Source of the DNA: Deltaproteobacteria bacterium
Lineage (GTDB): Bacteria > Bdellovibrionota > UBA1018 > UBA923
Assembly (NCBI GenBank): GCA_016194725.1
Contig: JACQAW010000382.1
Coordinates: 1 to 15,755 of the forward strand
Length of the DNA: 15,755 bases
Direction of reading: 5' to 3'
The notes beneath the pieces are model-generated. The model ran no database searches and was not told where the DNA came from. It saw nothing but the letters and a program-made list of their open reading frames with translations. Numbering within the stretch: position 1 is the stretch's first letter; each line of letters starts with the position of its first letter. Of the stretch, positions 1 through 7,212 are shown piece by piece. Position numbers and translations under genes: made by a program.

Positions 1-132
1 GCCATTCAAGATCTCGATCGCCGCATCATTCCCCTGCTCGTGACCGTACTGGCCCCAGGCATGCGCCTTCTGACTCAGAGTCGACGAAACGGCCAAGGCA
101 AGGCTTACTGCTAACGCGAATTTTGTCTTCAT
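1..132 (-). CDS. S1/P1-type nuclease or zinc phospholipase C-like protein, N-terminal fragment
   Basis: The gene starts at the ATG at 130-132 and runs off the left edge after 44 codons. Residues 1-25 form a clean Sec signal peptide: MKTK, a hydrophobic run of Ala/Leu/Val, and a cleavage site after KAHA. The predicted mature protein begins W26-G-x-x-G-H31. In the S1/P1 nuclease family the N-terminal Trp of the mature protein is itself a zinc ligand and is followed by G-x-x-G-H, so the match is meaningful although short. Members are exported zinc enzymes that cleave single-stranded nucleic acid and often remove 3'-phosphates; related zinc phospholipases C share the fold. Only the first ligand region is visible, so the family call rests on this motif and its position just after the signal cleavage site. 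The gene is divergent from the peptidase at 291. No strong Shine-Dalgarno is visible. Confidence 0.6.
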   Translation of the reverse strand, partial: MKTKFALAVSLALAVSSTLSQKAHAWGQYGHEQGNDAAIEILNG

Positions 133-279
133 GAAGTATATTATCGGCCGAAATAGGCAAAATCTTTAGCACAAACTTGCGAAGCGTATTTGGGCTGTTG
201 CGGCGCGCGGAAAGACTATAAATAACAGTAGTTTATAAATGGTGGTGCGTCCGGCCGGCAATGGCCTATAATGGAATGT

Positions 280-284
280 GGGGG
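280..284 (+). promoter_or_regulatory. Ribosome binding site supporting GTG start at 291
   Basis: A GGGGG run lies six bases upstream of the GTG at 291. The in-frame ATGs at 261 and 276 have no comparable site. A perfect TATAAT hexamer at 267-272 also falls downstream of the ATG at 261. If it is a real -10 element, only the 291 start would be transcribed. No good -35 element was found for it, so the promoter role is uncertain. Confidence 0.45.
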
Positions 285-290
285 ATCGTC

Positions 291-1919
291 GTGCTTTTTT
301 TTCGGGAACTTGCATTGCGGCCGGGGAACTTGGTGGGCTTCGCCCTTTTGGCGTCGGTTTGCGCATATGGCAAGGCCTACGATACCGGCGTGAAAGAGTG
401 CAATCCCGCGATTCCGGGTCTTCAAGCTTCGCATCAGTTCGACAGATGCGCGGGCAAGGTTCACCTGGCCAATCACTCTGGCTGCGCCAAATCGTTCGAG
501 TCCGGCAAGGACCAGAACCCCTGGAAGTCGCATCTCATGGGCCCCGAGATGCGCGCATCGATGTGCGGCTCCATCGTGGTCAGCTGCATCGATTCCGCCA
601 ATCGCATGGCCTATCTGGGCTGTGAGGGCGACTTCAACTCGTGGAAGTTCATCGTGAACGTCGACAATCTCGACTGCGTCGAGGGCAACGTCTCGACTTA
701 CGTCAAGCCTTTGCCTGGTTTTGCGCCGGCGGCCACGTGTCCGGTCATTCAAAGCTCCACGCTTCCGGTAGGCTCGTCCATCATCGCCGCGGGCCACCTC
801 GCGCCAGCCGCGTTGCAGCAGTGCGTGATCAACGCCGCGAAAAAGAAATACGCCGAGGTGCAGACGAAGGTTCAGGACCAGGACCAGCTTGGTTTTTACG
901 ATATGTACCACAAGATGTCGGCTACCGACCTGAAAGCCGCGCTGCTGCGCTCGCGCGACAAGCTGCGCGCGCGTTCAGCGCGCGCCTTTGCCCTTTTCGG
1001 CCCGGAATGCGACCACGAGCCCAAATTTTCCAAAGGCAAGGGCGTGCTCGATACCGATATTCCCCAGGGCCAGCGCACCTGCAAGCTTTTATCCGAGGCC
1101 ACGATGATGGCCAATCATTTGGATCCCGAAAACCTGACTCCCGACGAGGCACGCAAGCGCTTTTTGGACGAGTCCAACAGCTTTGCCCAGTCGCGCGTCC
1201 TGGTCGACTTCGCCGAGATCGGGATGCGCACCCTGATGTACGAAGGCCTGCCCGATGCCACACAGGCGGCGATTTTCCCAAAGCTCAACATGAAGCGCAG
1301 GGCCGGCGAGTTCGACCGGCTTGAGAAGGCCAGCGGTCTCTCGTCTTCGGGCACTTTCGTGGAGCTGCACAACGGCTACGTCTTCGGCGGCAGCCGAATG
1401 AGTGGCGACAAAAACTCCATCGACTGCTCCGATTTCATTTCGTCCGTCTATGACCTCAAGGCTCCGGTTACCGACGAATCGGGCAAGACCTCGCTGCGCG
1501 AACCCACCACGCTGCAGCTGCAGCAGATCGCCAAATTCGTTTCCAAGGAATCCAAGGCCCGCCCGCCCGCGCCCTGGGACCGTTATATTCCGTGCTTTCA
1601 GCCCGTGAACCTGCGCGCCGGCCAGCGCCCGCAGCCGGGCGACATAGTCGTGCAGCGCGCGAATGGCGAGGGGCACGTGGTTATGGTGGAGTCGTACAAC
1701 GCAGACGAGGATCCGGACTCGGTAAAAACTATTGAGGCGTTTGGCGGTGGAATGGGAACCCTAGGGCCTAATATGCGTCCGCTGTTTGACCAGCGGTGCA
1801 GGAATTCCGCGCCCGATGACGTGCCTTCCGTTCGTTCCGACATTACAGTCATTCGTTTCGTCGAGGGCGCCGGCTGCCCGGCTCATCCGGACGACACGGC
1901 CTGTGCGAGCGCGAACTGA
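291..1919 (+). CDS. Exported NlpC/P60- or CHAP-like cysteine peptidase with long Cys-rich N-terminal region
   Basis: The 542-residue product from GTG 291 has a signal peptide at residues 1-29 (hydrophobic LVGFALLASVCAYGKA). The C-terminal third carries the papain-like amidase signature. A Cys lies in the motif IDCSDFISSVY (C379). About 80 residues later a PGDIVV strand precedes GHVVMVES with H462. A Glu in the next strand (IEAFGGG) could be the third polar residue. This is the arrangement of NlpC/P60 and CHAP enzymes, which cut peptide or amide bonds in peptidoglycan. Residues 30 to about 350 match no family I know. They hold many cysteines in the first 200 residues, as expected for disulfides in the periplasm or outside the cell, then a charged helical stretch. 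An in-frame ATG at 261 would add ten residues, but 291 has the better ribosome site. The gene converges on the lipoprotein gene, with stops 18 bases apart. The peptidase domain is fairly secure; the substrate is inferred. Confidence 0.72.
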   Translation: MLFFRELALRPGNLVGFALLASVCAYGKAYDTGVKECNPAIPGLQASHQFDRCAGKVHLANHSGCAKSFESGKDQNPWKSHLMGPEMRASMCGSIVVSCIDSANRMAYLGCEGDFNSWKFIVNVDNLDCVEGNVSTYVKPLPGFAPAATCPVIQSSTLPVGSSIIAAGHLAPAALQQCVINAAKKKYAEVQTKVQDQDQLGFYDMYHKMSATDLKAALLRSRDKLRARSARAFALFGPECDHEPKFSKGKGVLDTDIPQGQRTCKLLSEATMMANHLDPENLTPDEARKRFLDESNSFAQSRVLVDFAEIGMRTLMYEGLPDATQAAIFPKLNMKRRAGEFDRLEKASGLSSSGTFVELHNGYVFGGSRMSGDKNSIDCSDFISSVYDLKAPVTDESGKTSLREPTTLQLQQIAKFVSKESKARPPAPWDRYIPCFQPVNLRAGQRPQPGDIVVQRANGEGHVVMVESYNADEDPDSVKTIEAFGGGMGTLGPNMRPLFDQRCRNSAPDDVPSVRSDITVIRFVEGAGCPAHPDDTACASAN

Positions 1920-1937
1920 ATCGGCCGGCCTTGCGGT

Positions 1938-2480
1938 TCAGGGCGAGCTGAGCAGGCCCAGATCGGTGCGAAAATTCTGACCGGCGGTAAACAGTGCCGC
2001 CGCCATCGAGGCGTCGCCGAAGCCGTAGGGATTGGCGTCGCTGCTGGTGTCGCAGAGCTTGTTGATGCTTTGCATGTTGGTCAGGATTTTCTGCGCATCC
2101 GCTTTGGCCTGGGTGCAGTTGACGGTGCCGGCCTGGGGTGTCGGGCTCGTGCAGTAAACGCCAACGCTCGCCATCAGATCGTTGGTGCCGATGGCGTCGC
2201 TGTAGTCGCTGGCCATCTGGCAGCCGCCGTCCTGCGACAACATGCTCTGGTAATCGTCGGGATAATGGCTGGATTCGAAGCTGTAGTACAAAGCAACGTT
2301 CGACACCAGAAGCGCGGTTTGATTGGTCGGTATCGCGCTCGGGGCCGCGGCCTTGATGTTCGCGGGAGCAACGGCGGTTGCCTTGCCCTTGCCGGCTACG
2401 GTGTTCTTGGCACAGCCTTGAACGACCAGCGATCCGGTAATGACGGCGATGACGAGCAGGGCCAACAGGTATCGTTTCAT
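1938..2480 (-). CDS. Small lipoprotein of unknown function
   Basis: The 180-residue product begins MKRYLLALLVIAVITGSLVVQGC. This is a basic start, a hydrophobic core and a lipobox-like V-Q-G-C with the lipidated Cys at residue 23, so it should be anchored in the envelope. The start is supported by AAGGAAG about six bases upstream of the ATG. After an Ala/Thr-rich linker (about residues 24-50), the body carries four further cysteines (GGCQM, VYCTS, VNCTQ, KLCDT) that could form two disulfides. Its last part (NPYGFGDASMAAALFTAGQNF) reads as amphipathic helix. I recognise no catalytic motif or named family. It is divergent from the SDR gene at 2596 and convergent with the peptidase at 291. The lipoprotein call is well supported; the role is unknown. 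Confidence 0.75.
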   Translation of the reverse strand: MKRYLLALLVIAVITGSLVVQGCAKNTVAGKGKATAVAPANIKAAAPSAIPTNQTALLVSNVALYYSFESSHYPDDYQSMLSQDGGCQMASDYSDAIGTNDLMASVGVYCTSPTPQAGTVNCTQAKADAQKILTNMQSINKLCDTSSDANPYGFGDASMAAALFTAGQNFRTDLGLLSSP

Positions 2481-2595
2481 AAAATCTTCCTTCGCCGTCC
2501 CTTGAGCAACCGGCGTGCCAGTTCCGGGGCGCGCAACCCAGGCTTGAAGCGCGGAAATTGTTGTCTAAGGTTTTTACATATGCGAGAACCTTGGA

Positions 2596-3417
2596 ATGGA
2601 ACAGGATCTCAAAGGGCATCGTGCTGTAATTACTGGGGCTTCAAGCGGTTTGGGCGAGGAATACTCGCGCCAGCTGGCGGCGCGAGGGGTTGACCTGGTT
2701 ATCGCCGCGCGCCGGGTGGATCGGCTGCAGAAGCTGGCCGCCGAGCTTATTGCCAAGTACGCGGTTAAAATAGAGGTGCTGCAGCTGGACCTGGTGGGCC
2801 CAGGGGCGGCTGTTCAGCTCTTCCAGGCGGCAACCGCGCAGAGCCGCAAGGTGACCATGCTCATTAATAATGCCGGCATTGGCCCCTTCGCGCGTTTTCT
2901 GGACGAGAAACCCGAAAAGCACCTCAATACCATGCAGCTCAACACCGTGGCCTTGACCGAGCTTTGCCATCATTTCGCGACCCACATGGTGGGGCATGGC
3001 AGCCGAAGCTACATCACGAATGTAGGGTCGATTGCCTCGTTTCAAGGCGTGCCGAATTTCGCGGTTTACTCAGCCACGAAATTCTATGTCCGCGTGCTTT
3101 CCGAAATCCTGGCTCGTGAGCTCAAGCGCACGAAGGTATCCGTCACCTGCCTGTGCCCGGGCGGAACCCATACTGAGTTCTCCGATGCCAACGGCCAGGT
3201 TCTCAAAGAGGCGGCGACGTCGATGATGATGTCGGCTTCTGTCGTCGTGGCCTTGGGCATTCGCGGCATGTTGGCGGGCCGCACGATAGTGGTGCCGGGG
3301 TTTCTGAACAAGCTGGCGTGTTTTTTTCCGCGCCTGGTTCCCAATGGGCTGGCGCTGACCTTGGCGCAGGTGGCGATGGATCGTTCGGCGACTCCTGTGC
3401 AGCGGCAGCTTAAGTAA
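2596..3417 (+). CDS. Classical short-chain dehydrogenase/reductase (SDR), DltE/COG0300-like
   Basis: The 273-residue product has the full classical SDR set. The nucleotide-binding glycine motif TGASSGLG is at residues 13-20, with a basic ARR pair at the end of the second strand (38-40) suggesting NADP(H). NNAG is at 91-94, the structural Asn is N116, and the catalytic Ser145, Tyr158 and Lys162 (YSATK) have the usual spacing. CPGGTHTEF after the sixth strand is the typical P-G substrate and cofactor loop. It should be a cytosolic NADPH-dependent reductase of a carbonyl or lipid-like substrate. The 236-262 segment is hydrophobic (FLNKLACFFPRLVPNG), seen in SDRs acting on lipids or fatty acyl chains, but the substrate is not determined. 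The ribosome site before ATG 2596 is weak (TTGGA). The gene appears monocistronic. Confidence 0.88.
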   Translation: MEQDLKGHRAVITGASSGLGEEYSRQLAARGVDLVIAARRVDRLQKLAAELIAKYAVKIEVLQLDLVGPGAAVQLFQAATAQSRKVTMLINNAGIGPFARFLDEKPEKHLNTMQLNTVALTELCHHFATHMVGHGSRSYITNVGSIASFQGVPNFAVYSATKFYVRVLSEILARELKRTKVSVTCLCPGGTHTEFSDANGQVLKEAATSMMMSASVVVALGIRGMLAGRTIVVPGFLNKLACFFPRLVPNGLALTLAQVAMDRSATPVQRQLK

Positions 3418-3520
3418 AGCGAAAGAGGTCACCGGAGACATCGCAGAACGGCCACTGGCCTTAGTTGGGCGGGGGGGCGTTCGGTGCGGGCTGGTAGTCT
3501 CGCGCGGAAAGAGTCCAAAA

Positions 3521-4066
3521 TTATTTTGCGGGGGCAGCTTTGGGGTCGGTGTTCAATATCGCGGAAATCGTCGACGTAATCGACTGGATTTTCTTATATT
3601 CATTATCTGAAACAGGTACTCCTCTGGAGAGCCTTCCCAAAACAGCATTGGCCGACTTGAGATTTTTCAAACAACCCTGTAACCCCTGATCTGTTGTGCT
3701 TGATCTATTGGCCGGAAGATCGCAAGTGATCACCTTTTCACCACTAAAACCCGGATCAACCTGGGGGTATGGAATATTTTTATTGCCCTTCATCAAAAAC
3801 GAGCAGCGAACTGCTAACGGTTGCCCCGCGGTCGAAGATAAGGGTTGGCAGAACATATCATTCGCCTGGGTCCCACCCAGCTGATCTACAGGCACCTTCA
3901 ACGTTTTAGCGATGCCTTCGTAAATCTTTGTCGCGCTTGCACCGGATATCTCGACAAATTGAGCCGCCGGATCGTTCGAGCAGGGTGTAATTTCGATATC
4001 CTGAGCGTACGCAGTGATTCCAAACACTCCGTACATCAAGGATAGGATCAGGCAGTTTCTTTTCAT
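3521..4066 (-). CDS. Small exported protein of unknown function in an AT-rich patch
   Basis: The 181-residue product starts with a signal peptide, MKRNCLILSLMYGVFGITAYA, with predicted cleavage before QDIEITPC. The mature part has cysteines at TPCSN, MFCQP, VRCSF, ITCDL and QGCLK, consistent with disulfides in the periplasm or outside the cell, and a helical C-terminus. I recognise no family. The ribosome site AGGGGG lies just upstream of the ATG, and a candidate promoter is at 4084-4111. By hand count over 3541-3780 the GC is about 45 percent, clearly below the roughly 60 percent of the genes on either side. This points to different ancestry or weak codon selection. It is convergent with the SDR gene, and the 103 bases between them hold nothing I can identify. 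Confidence 0.72.
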   Translation of the reverse strand: MKRNCLILSLMYGVFGITAYAQDIEITPCSNDPAAQFVEISGASATKIYEGIAKTLKVPVDQLGGTQANDMFCQPLSSTAGQPLAVRCSFLMKGNKNIPYPQVDPGFSGEKVITCDLPANRSSTTDQGLQGCLKNLKSANAVLGRLSRGVPVSDNEYKKIQSITSTISAILNTDPKAAPAK

Positions 4067-4083
4067 GAGGCCCCCTAAGAATT

Positions 4084-4111
4084 AGTCTAACAAAGGCGAT
4101 AAATTTGACAA
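4084..4111 (-). promoter_or_regulatory. Candidate sigma-70 promoter for the gene at 3521-4066
   Basis: On the minus strand TTGTCA (4106-4111) and TAGACT (4084-4089) are separated by 16 bases. Transcription would start near 4077 and give a very short leader that still includes the AGGGGG ribosome site. The -35 match is 5 of 6, the -10 match is weaker, and the spacing is acceptable. Confidence 0.45.
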
Positions 4112-4117
4112 CTTCCT

Positions 4118-4160
4118 TTGGCCATCTCAAAGGTTCCGAATGGCCAGCGGCCAATTTTTT
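4118..4160 (+). terminator. Orphan hairpin plus T-run, terminator-like on the plus strand
   Basis: TGGCC (4141-4145), loop AGC and GGCCA (4149-4153) form a 5-bp hairpin followed by A and six Ts (4155-4160), an intrinsic-terminator shape. A third complementary segment, TGGCCAT at 4119-4125, can instead pair with ATGGCCA at 4140-4146 (7 bp). The same middle segment therefore could form two exclusive hairpins. No plus-strand gene ends nearby: the upstream gene is on the other strand and the next plus-strand gene starts at 4383. The structure is visible; a role in attenuation or ending an antisense RNA is speculation. Confidence 0.3.
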
Positions 4161-4382
4161 CTGGCTTTACTCCGTATTTTTGGTCCTTTGTTGTAAAAAT
4201 ATTGCCCAGTCTCTTTATTACGCCGAATCCGTTCGGCAAGAATCACGCACCTGAGCGTATGAGACGGCGGTTCTGTGAACGCCGCAAGCCGCAACAAGCT
4301 TTCAACAATTGCTACGTGCCGCAGCGCGTGTAAATCCGCTGGACGGGTTGTCAAGCGGCGTGGCTAACGGTAGGACAATGGA
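4161..4382 (+). other. AT-rich intergenic leader upstream of the M28 peptidase gene
   Basis: Together with 4067-4160 this is a 316-base gap without a convincing gene. A weak promoter pair, TTGTAA (4191-4196) and TTTATT (4214-4219) with a 17-base spacer, could drive the peptidase gene with a leader of about 155 bases. The leader would begin with a 6-bp hairpin, GCCGAA/TTCGGC at 4222-4237 with loop TCCG. Open frames exist on both strands (71 codons plus, TTG start at 4118; 75-82 codons minus) but have no ribosome sites. I see no riboswitch that I recognise. Confidence 0.3.
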
Positions 4383-5759
4383 ATGAAAATCACACCGCTT
4401 GCTGGCATTCCATTGCTGTTACTCACCTCGCTTGCATTGGTCTCATTCGTCAACGATCCGATCACGGACTTGACCCAGAAGCTCAGTGCCGAAATCACCG
4501 GTCATGGCCAGGCTTACGGCAACCTGGTCGAGCTTACAGGCATCGGTCCGCGGCTCAGCGGCAGCTCTGGCGCGGCGCGGGCCGTGGACTGGGCCAAGGC
4601 CAAGATGGAATCCTACGGCTTTGACCGCGTGTATCTTCAATCTGTAATGGTGCCGCAATGGTCGCGTGGCCAGGTGGAGCAGGCCACCGTGTTTCAGCGC
4701 GGCGGTGAGGTACAGCTGAAAGTCGCGGCACTGGGCAATAGCGTGGGAACCGCGGCGGGTGGTCTTGAGGCCCAGGTCATTGAAGTGCACAGCCTGCAAG
4801 AGGTCGCCGAACGCGCCGACGAGGTACGCGGAAAAATAGTTTTTTACAATCGTCCCATGGACCCCAACGCCGCAGACACCTTTGAGGCTTACGGCGGCGC
4901 GGTTGACCAGCGCACTGCGGGGCCGGCGCAAGCCGCGCGCTACGGCGCGGTGGCCGCGCTGGTGCGCTCGCTGACGACCCTTGTGGACGACGACCATCCG
5001 CATACGGGCATGCTGAGCAATAGCGGGGGCAGAGCCACCATCCCGGGCGCGGCTCTGAGCGCGCATGGCGCCAATCAGCTTTCGCTCATGCTGCGGTCCG
5101 ACCCGACTTTGAAATTGAAGCTCGAGTTGGGTGCGCGGCGCCTGCCGCAGGTGCAGTCTTACAATGTCGTCGGCGAGCTTACGGGCCGCGAGCTGCCTGG
5201 TGAAATAGTGGTCGTGGGCGGGCATCTGGACAGCTGGGACCTGGGCGTGGGCGCGCAGGACGATGGCGCAGGCGTGGTGCAGTCGATTGAAATCCTGCGC
5301 GCGATGAAAGCCCTGGGCATTCGGCCCAAACGCACGGTGCGGGCGGTTTTATTCATGGCCGAGGAGTTTGGAGGCTATGGCGGGCGCGAGTACGCCAACC
5401 AGGCGCGACTGAACGGTGAAAAACATATCGCAGCCACCGAGTCCGACCGAGGCGGTTTTGCGCCGGTGGGATTCGCCGTGCGGGCCGACGCGAAGGTATT
5501 GGAAACCGTGCGGGCCTGGGCGCCTTACCTGGCTCCGATGCACGCCGATTCGATCTGGGAAGGCGAAAGCGGCGCCGACGTGGGTTATCTGAACGACCTG
5601 GGCGCCGCTACCTTTGGCTTCGTGCCGGAGTCCAGGCACTACTTCGAGTTCCACCATTCGGCGCTCGACACCATGGAAGCGGTAAACGCAGCCGACCTCG
5701 GCAACGGTGCAGCCGCGATGGCCACGCTGACCTATCTGACGGCGGAGTACGGACTGTAA
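4383..5759 (+). CDS. Exported M28-family zinc peptidase, carboxypeptidase Q-like
   Basis: The 458-residue product has an N-terminal hydrophobic export segment (residues 4-22) and the two-zinc M28 ligand set: His281 in GGHLDSWD, the bridging Asp at D293/D294 in AQDDGAG, the catalytic and ligand pair E327-E328 in FMAEEFGGYGG, D355 in ESDRGG, and a His in YFEFHHSALDT (424-425). Residues about 125-245 would hold the inserted PA-type domain. Length and motif wording (GGHLDSWD, DDGAG, ESD-GG-F-P-GF) are closest to animal plasma glutamate carboxypeptidase (CPQ) and its bacterial relatives, which hydrolyse unsubstituted dipeptides. It should act in the periplasm or outside the cell in peptide scavenging. 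AGGA at 4372-4375 is correctly spaced for ATG 4383; the ATG at 4378 is out of frame. Its stop is nine bases from the convergent pirin stop. Confidence 0.9.
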   Translation: MKITPLAGIPLLLLTSLALVSFVNDPITDLTQKLSAEITGHGQAYGNLVELTGIGPRLSGSSGAARAVDWAKAKMESYGFDRVYLQSVMVPQWSRGQVEQATVFQRGGEVQLKVAALGNSVGTAAGGLEAQVIEVHSLQEVAERADEVRGKIVFYNRPMDPNAADTFEAYGGAVDQRTAGPAQAARYGAVAALVRSLTTLVDDDHPHTGMLSNSGGRATIPGAALSAHGANQLSLMLRSDPTLKLKLELGARRLPQVQSYNVVGELTGRELPGEIVVVGGHLDSWDLGVGAQDDGAGVVQSIEILRAMKALGIRPKRTVRAVLFMAEEFGGYGGREYANQARLNGEKHIAATESDRGGFAPVGFAVRADAKVLETVRAWAPYLAPMHADSIWEGESGADVGYLNDLGAATFGFVPESRHYFEFHHSALDTMEAVNAADLGNGAAAMATLTYLTAEYGL

Positions 5760-5768
5760 CCCCCGGCT

Positions 5769-6467
5769 TTACGGCAGGTCGAAAAGCAGGAACTCAGCAG
5801 CCGGCCGCGCTTTTAGCTGAAGCATTTTCTCGTCCGTAATCGAAGCGCCGTCACCAGCGTCCAGAGCTACGCCATTGAGTTCCACCGTGCCGCGAATCAC
5901 CTGCAGCCAGCCGCTGCGGCCGGGCTTAATCGCCTGCTCGACCGCTTTGTCCTGCTCCAGAATGGAAGCGTAGATAGCCGCATCCTGGTTGATGAGCAGT
6001 GAGCCTTCGCGCCCGTCGGGCGACACGATCAGCTTGAGCCGGTTTTTCTTTTCGGCCGTGGTGAAGTGTTTTTCCTCGTAGGCCGGCTTGATGCCCTCTT
6101 TCTGCGGCACGATCCAGATCTGCAGAAAGTGCACGGGGTTTTTCTTTGAGGGGTTGAACTCGCTGTGGCGCACCCCCATGCCCGCGCTCATGCGCTGGAC
6201 GTCGCCGTACTTCAGAACCGAGCCGGTGCCCAGGCTGTCTTTATGCTCCAGCTCGCCTTCGAGGACGTACGACACGATTTCCATATCACGGTGGCCGTGG
6301 GTGCCAAAGCCCTGGCCCGGTGCCACGCGGTCTTCGTTGATGACGAGCAGCCGGCTAAACCCCGAAAATTCGGGGTCCTGGTAACCCGCGAACGAAAACG
6401 TGTGGTGGCTGTTGAGCCACCCGTGGTTGGCGTGGCCGCGGTCGCCTGACTTTCTAATCGTGATCAT
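5769..6467 (-). CDS. Pirin family protein, YhhW-like cupin (putative quercetin dioxygenase)
   Basis: The 232-residue length and sequence match the short bacterial pirins. Residues 11-36 carry the conserved HANHGWLNSHHTFSF and DPEFSGF wording. The metal-binding cupin motif GTHGHRDMEIVSYVLEGELEH gives His57 and His59, and GVRHSEFN gives His101 and Glu103. These are the same ligand positions known for E. coli YhhW, which binds metal and has quercetinase activity in vitro. The C-terminal cupin half is also present. It should be cytosolic; the natural substrate is unknown for the family. A strong AGGAGG site (6473-6478) precedes ATG 6465-6467. It lies 47 bases downstream of the YceI gene on the same strand with no terminator between, so the two are probably co-transcribed and may be controlled by the divergent LysR gene at 7222. 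Confidence 0.93.
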   Translation of the reverse strand: MITIRKSGDRGHANHGWLNSHHTFSFAGYQDPEFSGFSRLLVINEDRVAPGQGFGTHGHRDMEIVSYVLEGELEHKDSLGTGSVLKYGDVQRMSAGMGVRHSEFNPSKKNPVHFLQIWIVPQKEGIKPAYEEKHFTTAEKKNRLKLIVSPDGREGSLLINQDAAIYASILEQDKAVEQAIKPGRSGWLQVIRGTVELNGVALDAGDGASITDEKMLQLKARPAAEFLLFDLP

Positions 6468-6514
6468 AAAATCCTCCTCGTCTCTTTAGACAGGTTCTGA
6501 GTTATCGTTCTGAT

Positions 6515-7120
6515 TTATTTGGCAGCGTGTTTGTCCGCCACTTTCGCGGCCTGGACTTTCAGTGAAATCGTCACCTCATCGCCCACGACGGGGCCTGCTT
6601 CGACCAGGCTGTTCCAAGTCAAGCCGAAATCCTTGCGGCTAAGCTTGGTAACCGCCGAAAAGGCCGCCTTGAAGTTTCCATAGCCATCTTTGACCGAACC
6701 CAGGTACTTGCCTTCGAGCGTCACCTCTTTGGTGACGTCCTTGATGGTCAGGTCGCCCATGGCCGTGAATGCTTCGGGAGTTCCCTCAATTCGTTTACTT
6801 TTAAACGTCATCTTCGGGAACTTGGCAACGTCGAAGAAGTCAGCGCTGCGCAAGTGGTCGTCGCGTTTCCTGATGGCGGTGTCGACCGATTTTGTTTCGA
6901 TGGTTACCGACAGCCTGGAGTCGCTGAACTTTTCGCCCAGCGAAAAGTCGCCCTGATATTCGTTGAAACGGCCCTCAACCGACGAAATGACGAGGTGGGG
7001 CACTTCAAAGCCCACCTTCGAATGCATGGGGTCGATTTGATAGCTGCCCGGCGTATAGGCCTGGCCCGCGAAGCCTGTGGTTGAGAGCAGAAGGGCAGTG
7101 CCGATGATTGAAGTTTTCAT
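6515..7120 (-). CDS. YceI family periplasmic protein
   Basis: The 201-residue product has a signal peptide (MKTSIIGTALLLSTTGFAGQA) and a full lipocalin-like YceI domain. It shows Y-x-IDPMHSKVGFEVPHL near residues 27-43, SSVEGRF-EY-GDF (47-59), the family signature IRKRDDHLRSADFFDVAKFP-M-F (83-106), GDLTIKDVTKEVTLE (122-136), and the closing DFGLTWN and GDEV-I (164-187). YceI proteins bind isoprenoid or fatty-amide-like hydrophobic molecules in the periplasm. The open frame continues 21 codons upstream, but ATG 7118-7120 has AAGGAG at good spacing and begins the signal peptide, so it is the start. It is probably the first gene of a yceI-pirin operon. The 18-bp palindrome at 7195-7212 lies 75-92 bases upstream of its start. 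Confidence 0.93.
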   Translation of the reverse strand: MKTSIIGTALLLSTTGFAGQAYTPGSYQIDPMHSKVGFEVPHLVISSVEGRFNEYQGDFSLGEKFSDSRLSVTIETKSVDTAIRKRDDHLRSADFFDVAKFPKMTFKSKRIEGTPEAFTAMGDLTIKDVTKEVTLEGKYLGSVKDGYGNFKAAFSAVTKLSRKDFGLTWNSLVEAGPVVGDEVTISLKVQAAKVADKHAAK

Positions 7121-7181
7121 AAATGTGGTCTCCTTTATGAACTCAGTATCGGCCCAAAAGCGATGTTGCACTAGTAGACAC

Positions 7182-7212
7182 AATAGATAAACAATGTTCT
7201 ATTAATAGAACA
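7182..7212. promoter_or_regulatory. Candidate LysR operator: 18-bp perfect palindrome plus extra half-site
   Basis: TGTTCTATTAATAGAACA at 7195-7212 is an exact inverted repeat between the divergent yceI and lysR genes. A further half-site core, AATAGA at 7182-7187, lies 22 bases (about two helical turns) from the same hexamer in the palindrome (7204-7209), on the yceI side. LysR regulators typically bind a strong dyad far from the target promoter and a weaker half-site near it, often overlapping and repressing their own promoter. A possible lysR promoter (TAGACA 7175-7180, TCTATT 7198-7203, spacer 17) has its -10 inside the palindrome. The repeat is seen directly; the operator role is inferred. 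Confidence 0.6.

Noticed and set aside
216..911. 231-residue minus-strand open frame over the peptidase N-terminus
   Set aside because: It crosses the divergent promoter region and lies opposite the signal peptide and Cys-rich part of the peptidase; no ribosome site or motif.
1849..2619. 256-residue minus-strand open frame overlapping the lipoprotein gene
   Set aside because: The lipoprotein frame in the same strand has a signal peptide, lipobox and ribosome site. The longer frame is Arg/Gly/His-rich, lacks these and runs into the convergent peptidase gene.
3450..3462. GGCCACTGGCC hairpin after the SDR gene as a terminator
   Set aside because: The stem is about five pairs with a one-base loop and no T-run follows, so it is not a convincing intrinsic terminator.
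4443..5225. 260-residue minus-strand open frame
   Set aside because: It is opposite the M28 peptidase, which has a complete zinc-ligand set; the reverse translation has no recognisable feature.
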